The notes beneath the pieces were generated by a model. It had not been told where the DNA came from, did no database searches, and was given only the letters and a program-made list of their open reading frames with translations. This document shows, in pieces, positions 8,609-15,814 of a DNA stretch of 64,000 nucleotides (the stretch's first letter is position 1; each line of letters opens with the position of its first letter). The DNA lies in NCBI GenBank assembly GCA_027078545.1, contig JALWXN010000004.1, positions 799,100 through 863,099 on the forward strand. Reading direction: 5' to 3'. Both the position numbers and the translations under genes were made by a program. This DNA is from Nitrososphaeria archaeon (GTDB lineage: Archaea; Thermoproteota; Nitrososphaeria; Geothermarchaeales; JDFR-13).

Positions 8609-9181
8609 GCCCCTCCTCCCCCACTCCTCACTATATATAAGGTCCTCCAACCGATACCTACCTGGGAAGCTGGGCACCTCCTCTGGATAGCCAATAGGTA
8701 TGATCGTCTCCAGCCCCCATCCATCTGGTAGTCCGAAGAATTCTTTGGCCCACCTAGTGTCTGAAGGCGTATATGTAAGGGTAGCCAAACCACGCTCCTC
8801 CGCAGCCAGCAGGAGGTAGCCAATCATTATCCATACACTCTCCTTCCAATGGGGGCTCTTCCTATACCCAGCCACCACAATCAATACGGGGGCATCCGTC
8901 AGGTGTGGCTTCCTCCAGGTAATCCCACGGGAACGGGCGAACTCCAGGAACCATTGGGGAACCCTCTCATAGAACCTCTTCTCAACCTCCTCACAGATCT
9001 CCCTGATCCTCCGCTTCCTCCCAGGATCCCGTACAAGTATGTAGCGCCAAGGCTGCCTATTAGCACCGGAGGGGGAGTAGTGGGCCGCCTCTAGAACATA
9101 TCGGAGATCCTCCTCACTGATAGGATCACTCCTGAAACGCCTTACTGAACGGCGCCTCCTAGCAAGGCCAAGTATATCCAT
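8603..9181 (-). CDS. Nitroreductase family FMN oxidoreductase
   Basis: 192 aa, the normal size for small NAD(P)H:FMN nitroreductases. The FMN-binding start RRRRSVRRFRSDPISEED and SPSGANRQPWRYILVRD are typical, and the C-terminal IIPIGYPEE closes the fold. The frame is open to an ATG at 9241, but the start at 9181 (MDILGLARRRRS) is preferred. A minus-strand TATA (CCCTATAAAC, 9206-9215) lies about 29 bases before it and past the upstream ATG. Physiological substrate unknown. Confidence 0.85.
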   Translation of the reverse strand: MDILGLARRRRSVRRFRSDPISEEDLRYVLEAAHYSPSGANRQPWRYILVRDPGRKRRIREICEEVEKRFYERVPQWFLEFARSRGITWRKPHLTDAPVLIVVAGYRKSPHWKESVWIMIGYLLLAAEERGLATLTYTPSDTRWAKEFFGLPDGWGLETIIPIGYPEEVPSFPGRYRLEDLIYSEEWGRRGL

Positions 9182-9256
9182 AAGAATATCTAAGTGGCGG
9201 GGAGGCCCTATAAACAGGGGCTCTATAAGCCAGGTAGACATACAGATATATACGGT

Positions 9257-10609
9257 ATGAACACCGGCAGATTCCTCGAGGAGGTAAAGAGTGAGGAGCC
9301 ACGCCTCATAGAGGAGGTAAGGGAGTTTCTTAGGATGCCCAGCATCTCAGCCACTGGCGAGGGGATAGAGGAGACCGCTAGATTCCTGAGAGACTTCATA
9401 GTAGATAGGCTCGGCGGCGAGGCGGAGCTCCGCCGCTACGGTGGCCACCCAGTCGTATATGGCAGGATAGGGAGTGGGGAGAAGGGGATATACTACGGCA
9501 TGTACGACGTCCAGCCGGTTGAGCCGCTGGATGAGTGGATAGCCCCGCCATTCGAGGCCAGGATAATCGATGACAGGATAATCGCAAGGGGAGCATTCAA
9601 CACGAAGGGAGCATTGATGAGCTCACTCCTAGGGCTGGAGAAATACATAGAGACTTGCGGCGAGCCACCGGGCGAGATCCACTTCATAATAGAGGGGGAG
9701 GAGGAGCTTGGGAGCCCATCCATGCCGAAGGCTGTGGAGGACCTTAGGGATGTGCTCAGCGGGGCGGAGACAGCCCTATTCACAATACCCAGCGAGTTTA
9801 GACGTGGAGTACCCAGCATAATCCTGGGGAACAAGGGTATAATCTACATAGACCTCTACGTAAAGACGAGTAGATACGACATACACAGCAGCTACAGCAG
9901 GGGCATAATAAACCCAGCGGCAGTACTAGCCAGGATAGCATCGGAGCTGATAGACCCACTAGGAGGCCCAAAGCCCGAGTGGCTATACAAGGGGTTCCGA
10001 GAACCTACAGACGAGGAGCTCGCCACCATAGACGAGATCATGGAGGCACTACCCCCGGAGAGGGTGATAGAGGAGTATGGAGTGGAGAGGATAAGGATAG
10101 CCGATAGGAGGAGGCTAGTGGAGGAGATCTTCTTCCACCCAACAGTGAATATAGACGGGTTCTGCAGCGGATACTGTGGAGAAGGTACAAAGACCATCAT
10201 CCCCCACGACGCCAGGATGAAGATAGACTTTAGACTAGTCCCGGAGATGAGGCCGGAGGAGATCGTGGAGGCCTTCAAAGAGATGATTAGGAACCTAGGC
10301 CTCGAGGAACTAGTCGAGATAGATGTCAGGGATATGTATCCATGGAGCCAGACACCCCTAGACTCACCATCCACCAAGGCGGCGGAGGAGGTCTATAGGG
10401 AGATGGGCCTAACACCCAAGAGGGTACTCAGGCTGCCCGGCTCAGCCCCGATGTACCTATTCACACAGGTCCTCGGTGTAGACATAGTCTCGACCGGCCC
10501 TGGGAACGGTGGGAGGGCCCACGCACCCAACGAGTACATAACCCTAGACACGGTCTGGAAGACAGCCTTCTACACACCTACCTACTTCCACAGGGTGCTC
10601 AGGGCATAA
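9257..10609 (+). CDS. M20-family hydrolase homolog with degenerate metal site
   Basis: 450-aa protein of the ArgE/DapE/carboxypeptidase G2 fold. The general-base motif EGEEELGS and the last ligand region GRAHAPNEYI are kept. However, the first ligand motif reads YYGMYDVQP: Met82 stands where the family has the zinc-binding His of GHYDV. The bridging Asp of RGAxDxKG is Asn115 in RGAFNTKG. The third acidic ligand is not recognisable in LFTIPSEFRRG. It is therefore probably not a normal di-zinc peptidase. The dimerisation-domain His (RYDIHSSYSRG) remains. ATG 9257 is preferred over the longer frame from 9194 because a TATA (CTCTATAAGC, 9221-9230) sits about 32 bases upstream. First gene of a four-gene cluster; overlaps the next by one base. 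Confidence 0.8.
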   Translation: MNTGRFLEEVKSEEPRLIEEVREFLRMPSISATGEGIEETARFLRDFIVDRLGGEAELRRYGGHPVVYGRIGSGEKGIYYGMYDVQPVEPLDEWIAPPFEARIIDDRIIARGAFNTKGALMSSLLGLEKYIETCGEPPGEIHFIIEGEEELGSPSMPKAVEDLRDVLSGAETALFTIPSEFRRGVPSIILGNKGIIYIDLYVKTSRYDIHSSYSRGIINPAAVLARIASELIDPLGGPKPEWLYKGFREPTDEELATIDEIMEALPPERVIEEYGVERIRIADRRRLVEEIFFHPTVNIDGFCSGYCGEGTKTIIPHDARMKIDFRLVPEMRPEEIVEAFKEMIRNLGLEELVEIDVRDMYPWSQTPLDSPSTKAAEEVYREMGLTPKRVLRLPGSAPMYLFTQVLGVDIVSTGPGNGGRAHAPNEYITLDTVWKTAFYTPTYFHRVLRA

Positions 10610-11547
10610 TGTCGAGCCGTAGGAGAGTCCCGAGGATAGCCTTGATAGGCCTTGGACACATGGGGATGAACCATCTAAAGATGCTCCTAATGCATAGGAG
10701 GAGGGGACTAGTAGAGATATCGGGGATCTACGACATCGACCAGGAGAAGGCTACGGAGCTATCCCAGAGATACAGGGTGAGGGCATATACATCACTGGAG
10801 GAGCTGGTGGAGGACAAGCCTGACGGAGCGGTGATAGCCACACCCACATCGACACACCTAGAGGTTTTCAGGGAGGTTGTGGAGGGTGTGAAAAACATAT
10901 TGGTGGAGAAGCCCCCAGCAGCCACGTCAGATGAGGCGGAGGAGATGCATCGCCTGGCGCTGGAGAAGGAGGCCACCGTCATGGTTGGAATGATCGAGAG
11001 GTTCAACCCAGCAGTGGTACACATGCTACGATACATAAGAGTGATGGACAGAGGCCTAGTCTTCACCAGCTGTAGAACCTCTAAGCCTAGGAGGCCCGAG
11101 ACAGGGGTGACCCTCGACCTAACCATCCACGACCTACACATACTCTCACAGCTCGTGGAGCTCGACAAGGTAGATACCAGTGGATGGAGGGTCGTTGATA
11201 GCATGGGCCGTGAAGTGGCCTCAAACCTAGTGCTCAGAGGCGAGAAGCTAGACGCCAACCTATACAGCTCCTACATCCACGGATCAATGGTTAGGAGGAT
11301 CGACATACTCATCGAGGACACGAAGATATATGTCGACATGATCGGTAAGAAGGTCGAGGTATATGGCCCGGGCGGGCACCAGGAATACATACTGGAGGGA
11401 GACGCGTTGAGGAATGAGCATCTACACTTCCTATCCGTCATAGATGGATCGATAGAGCCAGCCACACCCCTCGAAGACATAATACCATTGATGAGGCTGG
11501 TTGAAGAGGCTGGGAAAAGCTTTAGGGAGATATCCCTAGAGAGGTGA
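10609..11547 (+). CDS. Gfo/Idh/MocA family NAD(P)-dependent oxidoreductase
   Basis: 312 aa. N-terminal Rossmann domain with ALIGLGHMGMNHL (GxGxxG) near residue 12 and ATPTSTHLEV. The signature ILVEKPPAA carries the Lys-Pro of this family, and the substrate domain opens with VGMIERFNPAV and TLDLTIHDLHIL. VGMIERFNPAV resembles the sugar/UDP-GlcNAc 3-dehydrogenase branch, but amino-acid and imine substrates also occur in the superfamily. ATG overlaps the stop of the M20 homolog (TAATG), so the two are co-translated. Role inferred: redox step in the cluster pathway. Confidence 0.85.
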   Translation: MSSRRRVPRIALIGLGHMGMNHLKMLLMHRRRGLVEISGIYDIDQEKATELSQRYRVRAYTSLEELVEDKPDGAVIATPTSTHLEVFREVVEGVKNILVEKPPAATSDEAEEMHRLALEKEATVMVGMIERFNPAVVHMLRYIRVMDRGLVFTSCRTSKPRRPETGVTLDLTIHDLHILSQLVELDKVDTSGWRVVDSMGREVASNLVLRGEKLDANLYSSYIHGSMVRRIDILIEDTKIYVDMIGKKVEVYGPGGHQEYILEGDALRNEHLHFLSVIDGSIEPATPLEDIIPLMRLVEEAGKSFREISLER

Positions 11548-11555
11548 CGAGACAG

Positions 11556-12878
11556 ATGTGGGTATCATGGTCCGGTGGGGAGATCGATAGGGACGACCTG
11601 ATAAGGCTACTGACATACACCGATGTAGAGGGTGTACCACCAGCAGACCTAGAGATGTTGCCCGAGGCAGTAGCCACAGAGTATGCCTACCTAGCAGGAT
11701 ATAATCAGGCCGGACTCTTAGGAAAAAAAGAGTTGGAGAAGGCCCGTGAAACACTTAGAAACCTGATGAGTATAACTCCTAACGAGCTCAGAAAATATGA
11801 GGACATCCACAGCCTGATTGAGCACCGCCTATCAGAGGAGATAGATTTTCCCTACATATGTAGGAGCCGGAACGAGACTGTCAACGTTGTTGAGAGGCTA
11901 TATCTAAGGAGGATATGGAGTCAGACCCTCTCCTCATTATACTGGGTAGTTGACACCCTCGAATATGAGAGGAATCGGGTTGCTAAGAGAATACCCGTCT
12001 ATACCCATTACCGCAGGGCCGACTCAGTTATAGATCATAGCCTCTACGACTCATACTTAGAAACCCTCGACAGGATACTCCGGGAGCTAAGACTCTTCAC
12101 AGACCTATTAATGACCTCCCCGATGGGAAGCGGTCCAATAGCCGGCTGCATATCAGGGGAGATGGATATAGTATGGAGACATGCATCTATGATGCTCGGG
12201 TTTAGACATAGCCACAGAACAACACTCGACGCCGTGAACAGTAGAAAGGAGCATATAAGAAGACATCTCTACCTAGCCTCACGACTACTAGGCCTATACA
12301 CCCGTATGGCGAGGGACATATACCTGTTGGAGGATGAAGGATTCTTCAGATTATCCGAGGAGGCCCACACAGGGAGCAGCGCCCTTCCACATAAGGAGAA
12401 CCCAGATCTAATGGAGATACTAGAGGCAAAGAGGCTATATGCAGCTAGTTCATCGGCTGCCGCATCTGCACTAGAGAGTGATATGACTGGGTACCAGAGA
12501 ACCAGCCAGGAGTTTAAACACATGGTTGTTAAGACCTCTCTTGACCTTATACTATCAACGAAGGCGATATTTGAGAATCTATTGACCAGCATAGCAACGC
12601 CATATGAGGACTACACCATATACCCCCATTGGATAGCTACTAGACTGTCTATAAAGATGGGCATACCATATAGAGAGGCTTATCACATGGTTAAGGAGAG
12701 GCTGATAAGTGGAGAGGAACCCCTCGACCTATTGGATGAGAGATTCTCGTATCAAGATGGACCGACGGGATACGTAACCTGGGGCGGGGATGATGTGAGG
12801 AGGATAAGCCCGAGAACCATACAGAGGCTACTCAGCCCAACAACACGGAGAATACTCAAAAATATGGGCATCCTATAG
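11556..12878 (+). CDS. Argininosuccinate lyase-like enzyme
   Basis: 440-aa member of the fumarase/aspartase superfamily, closest by motif to argininosuccinate lyase. EDIHSLIEHRL, Thr150-His151 (YTHYRRAD), PMGSGPIAGC and the flexible loop GSSALPHKENPD with catalytic Ser275 are present. Two substrate segments differ: SRNDQV of true ASL reads SRNETV (residues 104-109), and THLQRAQ reads THYRRAD. This points to a changed substrate. ATG 11556 is chosen because GGTGA (11543-11547) lies eight bases before it; a GTG at 11544 overlaps the previous stop. By eye it is more A/T-rich than its neighbours, suggesting a different history. Confidence 0.8.
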   Translation: MWVSWSGGEIDRDDLIRLLTYTDVEGVPPADLEMLPEAVATEYAYLAGYNQAGLLGKKELEKARETLRNLMSITPNELRKYEDIHSLIEHRLSEEIDFPYICRSRNETVNVVERLYLRRIWSQTLSSLYWVVDTLEYERNRVAKRIPVYTHYRRADSVIDHSLYDSYLETLDRILRELRLFTDLLMTSPMGSGPIAGCISGEMDIVWRHASMMLGFRHSHRTTLDAVNSRKEHIRRHLYLASRLLGLYTRMARDIYLLEDEGFFRLSEEAHTGSSALPHKENPDLMEILEAKRLYAASSSAAASALESDMTGYQRTSQEFKHMVVKTSLDLILSTKAIFENLLTSIATPYEDYTIYPHWIATRLSIKMGIPYREAYHMVKERLISGEEPLDLLDERFSYQDGPTGYVTWGGDDVRRISPRTIQRLLSPTTRRILKNMGIL

Positions 12879-12883
12879 ACTCC

Positions 12884-12894
12884 GAGTTAAATTG
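12884..12894 (+). promoter_or_regulatory. TATA-like element before the deiminase-like gene
   Basis: GAGTTAAATTG is centred about 31 bases before ATG 12920 in the 41-base gap, so the fourth cluster gene may have its own promoter. A GGTG five bases before the ATG also allows translation from a longer transcript. Confidence 0.35.
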
Positions 12895-12919
12895 TGGTTA
12901 TAGCTATAAAGGGTGTGGA

Positions 12920-14212
12920 ATGTCACGAGAACTGAGGGGGATACCGGAGGAAGCCTTCAAGAAATTCCTAGACACACTGGGAACTATCAAGAGGATCGAG
13001 GGGGTAGAGTCGCCCCTCCCCCTGAAGTATGAGGAGTATATAGATATCGGGGGGATGGACCCATCGGTCTACAGCCTACTATACACTGTCTACAGGCTCT
13101 ACAGGCCATCCAGCCCAGAAGAGCTCATGGAGGAGACACATAGATACCTCGAGAGGCTGAGTAGATGGATGGAGAGCCGTGGCCCGATACACACCGAGAC
13201 AGACCCTAAGAAGGCAGCACTACTCATACTCCCATCGGAGAGACAGTTCAGCAGGGTTAGGACTGACTGGAGGGGCTGGCTATGGAGGAGCAGGACACAT
13301 ACTGGGGAGGAGACACCGACGGCCGAGGGCTGGATGAAGGATATACTAAGGATAGCCGACGCTCTCAGGGGCGAGGGTGTAGAGCCTGTAATAGCCGCTG
13401 ACAAGGGTATCTACGAAGAGGTCAGCCAGATATATAGTGGGAGGCTAATAGAGGTGGACATACCTGAGAACCTACCCAAGACGGGCTACGCCAGGGACCA
13501 GAGCCTTACATGGTGGCGAGAGCCGATAATAGGCCTAATGGCCCTACACCTGAGGAAGGGGGAGGAGGACGTCCTGATAAGGATCTATAGAGAGCTCGGG
13601 CTGGACCCTATATACGCCGTGAGCCCAGAGGAGGTCTGGGGAAGGGTCTACATGCCCCACGTAGAGGGTGGGAACTATATAGTCGTGGATATGGATGGTG
13701 AGACCACAGTCTTCACAGGGGTCGGTGTAAGAGGCACAAACCCACCCGCCTTCAAGAGCCTCTCCAGGATACTCCCTAGGGATGTAAGGTTCATTGGAGT
13801 ACCGATCTCCGCATATATAAATGATTGGGAGACGGGAGCCGTACACCTAGACGTGGTGATGATGTATATCGAGCTGGACGGCGGAACCTTCCTAATAGAC
13901 CCTTCACGGATGGGGTTATACAGCTTCCTAGAATACGACAGGGAGCGGGGCGAGTACAGGATACACAACGGGGTGGAGCTCCTAACCGAGAAGGGATACA
14001 ACATGATAGAGCCTCCTAGGAAGGGTGCCAGCAGGATAACCATGGTCAACGCCTTCAACCTAGGTGGGGACAAGATCCTGGTGGACAGCTATAACAGGGA
14101 GACAAACAGGTTCCTCGAGGACCTAGGTGCCGACGTGGTCGAGGTGGAGATACCGCATATAGAGGCGGGTGGCGGAGGCATACGCTGCGCCACGAAGGAG
14201 CTATGGATATAG
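12920..14212 (+). CDS. Arginine deiminase/amidinotransferase-superfamily enzyme
   Basis: 430 aa. All four guanidino-modifying catalytic positions are visible in the right order: Asp193 in YARDQSL (family FTRDP), Glu249 in VEGGNY, His309 in VHLDVV (HxD) and Cys423 in GGGGIRCAT, seven residues from the end as in arginine deiminase. Such enzymes attack guanidino carbons through a Cys thiouronium intermediate, giving citrulline-type products or transferring the amidino group. EGGD of arginine deiminase is EGGN here, so the exact substrate may differ. Cytosolic. Context with an ASL-like lyase and oxidoreductase suggests a pathway on an arginine-derived compound. Confidence 0.82.
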   Translation: MSRELRGIPEEAFKKFLDTLGTIKRIEGVESPLPLKYEEYIDIGGMDPSVYSLLYTVYRLYRPSSPEELMEETHRYLERLSRWMESRGPIHTETDPKKAALLILPSERQFSRVRTDWRGWLWRSRTHTGEETPTAEGWMKDILRIADALRGEGVEPVIAADKGIYEEVSQIYSGRLIEVDIPENLPKTGYARDQSLTWWREPIIGLMALHLRKGEEDVLIRIYRELGLDPIYAVSPEEVWGRVYMPHVEGGNYIVVDMDGETTVFTGVGVRGTNPPAFKSLSRILPRDVRFIGVPISAYINDWETGAVHLDVVMMYIELDGGTFLIDPSRMGLYSFLEYDRERGEYRIHNGVELLTEKGYNMIEPPRKGASRITMVNAFNLGGDKILVDSYNRETNRFLEDLGADVVEVEIPHIEAGGGGIRCATKELWI

Positions 14213-14242
14213 CTGGCTAGAGTGGTATACAGGAATAACCAC

Positions 14243-14252
14243 AGATTTATAC
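14243..14252 (+). promoter_or_regulatory. TATA box of the M29 aminopeptidase
   Basis: AGATTTATAC lies about 30 bases before ATG 14278 with no ribosome site between, consistent with a leaderless transcript that starts a new unit after the four-gene cluster. Confidence 0.45.
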
Positions 14253-14277
14253 CTAGCATCCAACCAGGATTATACAT

Positions 14278-15387
14278 ATGGATCTCAACAGGTTCGCCCA
14301 GCTGATAGTGGATTACTGCGTATCCATAGGTACAGGGGACGAGGTCTATATTGGGGCCAGCCTAGAGGCATTCCCCCTAGTGAAGGAGATCTACAAGGAG
14401 GCGGTCAAGAGAGGTGGCTACCCAAGATTCAACGTGAGGGATGAGGAGCTGACCGAGATCTTCTACCGATACGCCCCCGACGAGCTCCTCGACTACCTCT
14501 CACCAATAGACGAATACATAGCAGAGAAGATGGATGTGAGGATCTCCATCATATCCAGTACACATACAAAGCCGCTGGTCGCCATACCACCCGAGAAGAT
14601 ACAGAGGAGGAACAAGGCCCAGAGAAGACTCGTGGAGATCTTCTTCGAGAGGGATGGGAGGGGAGAGATCAGGTGGACCGTCACGGCATACCCAACCAGG
14701 GCAATGGCTCAGGAGGCGGGGATGTCTATCCTAGAGTTCCAGGAGTTCGTGGAGAGGGCGCTCAAGCTCCACAGGCCAGACCCCGTGGAGGAGTGGCGTA
14801 GACAGACGGAGTGGCAGGAGGATATCAGGGAGTTTTTGGAGAAGGTGGATGAGCTACGCATAGTGGGGGAGGAGACAGACATAACCTTCAAGGTCGGTGG
14901 GAGGGCATGGATAAACGACGATGGACGTAAAAACATGCCTGGGGGCGAGGTCTTCACAGGCCCTCATGAAGACGCCACCGAGGGAACCATATACTTCGAC
15001 ATACCAGTCCTATGGAGAGGCATGGAGATTAAGGGTGTGAAGCTCAGGTTCGAGAGGGGGAGAGTCGTGGAGGCAAAGGCGAGGGAGGGCCAGGAATACC
15101 TGGAGAAGATAATCAGCGTCGACGATGGTGCCTCCATACCTGGGGAGCTCGCCTTCGGCCTAAACTACGACATTACCAGGCCGATTAAAAATATACTCTT
15201 CGACGAGAAGATAGGCGGCACGATGCACATGGCCCTAGGCAGTGCATATCCATCCACAGGTGGTAGGAACAAGTCCTCAATACACATGGATATGGTGAAG
15301 AACATGGAGGGGGCCAAGGTATATGCAGATGGAGACCTGATATACAGGGATGGAAGGTTCGTCATCGATGAGCTACAGAGGGAGTAA
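14278..15387 (+). CDS. M29 family metallo-aminopeptidase (AmpS/aminopeptidase T type)
   Basis: 369-aa co-catalytic metal exopeptidase of the thermophilic M29 family that removes N-terminal residues from peptides in the cytosol. The C-terminal metal-binding half is complete: Glu in PGELAFG, Glu in FDEKIGGT, His-Tyr region GTMHMALGSAYP, and the final SSIHMDMV supplying His and Asp. The N-terminal domain (residues 1-130) is the usual substrate-access domain. Its last 20 bases overlap the VKOR gene, suggesting shared transcription. Could process products of the preceding cluster but is also a common housekeeping enzyme. Confidence 0.9.
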   Translation: MDLNRFAQLIVDYCVSIGTGDEVYIGASLEAFPLVKEIYKEAVKRGGYPRFNVRDEELTEIFYRYAPDELLDYLSPIDEYIAEKMDVRISIISSTHTKPLVAIPPEKIQRRNKAQRRLVEIFFERDGRGEIRWTVTAYPTRAMAQEAGMSILEFQEFVERALKLHRPDPVEEWRRQTEWQEDIREFLEKVDELRIVGEETDITFKVGGRAWINDDGRKNMPGGEVFTGPHEDATEGTIYFDIPVLWRGMEIKGVKLRFERGRVVEAKAREGQEYLEKIISVDDGASIPGELAFGLNYDITRPIKNILFDEKIGGTMHMALGSAYPSTGGRNKSSIHMDMVKNMEGAKVYADGDLIYRDGRFVIDELQRE

Positions 15388-15814
15388 TGGGCTTAGTAGA
15401 GCCACCCAGCTAGTCGCGCTAGGCATATGGATAACCTCTATACTCCTCACGCTAGAGACGCTTGGGGGTGAGACGGGGGTATGCACACCTGGATGGGGAT
15501 GTCAAGTCCTACTCGCAACCCCCTTCTCACGTGTAAGCGGGCTACCAATATCAGTCTTCCCACTCCTAGCATCCATCCTATATCTACTGGGTAGCGTGAG
15601 GGAGGACACCAAGCTACGTAAGATAGCCGTCTCAGTCTTCATACCTATGCTACTCCTCGGGCTACTACTCACCTACATATCTATAAAGGACTATGGCACA
15701 CTATGCCCACTATGCGAGGCGACCAAGGCATTGATAGCGAACCTACTAGGCCTTGAATACCTAGATATAAGGATGGAGAAAAAGGGGGATGGGATGGCTA
15801 GAACCAGCCAATAA
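15368..15814 (+). CDS. VKOR-family membrane disulfide-bond-forming protein
   Basis: 148-aa protein with about four membrane helices. It has the loop cysteine pair (GVCTPGWGCQ), the conserved GLPIS Ser region and the quinone-side active site CPLC. Such proteins oxidise a thiol partner and pass electrons to quinone, as DsbB does. Several hyperthermophilic crenarchaea use them for disulfides in cytosolic or surface proteins. Start at ATG 15368 (a further ATG at 15350 is possible); it overlaps the aminopeptidase end. The partner could be the thioredoxin-like protein at 51001-51609, but that is inference. The 3' end overlaps the convergent secreted protein by 17 bases. Confidence 0.85.
   Translation: MSYRGSNGLSRATQLVALGIWITSILLTLETLGGETGVCTPGWGCQVLLATPFSRVSGLPISVFPLLASILYLLGSVREDTKLRKIAVSVFIPMLLLGLLLTYISIKDYGTLCPLCEATKALIANLLGLEYLDIRMEKKGDGMARTSQ

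Noticed and set aside
9182-9241. Nitroreductase extended to ATG 9241
   Set aside because: The TATA lies inside this extension and the longer N-terminus has no family match.
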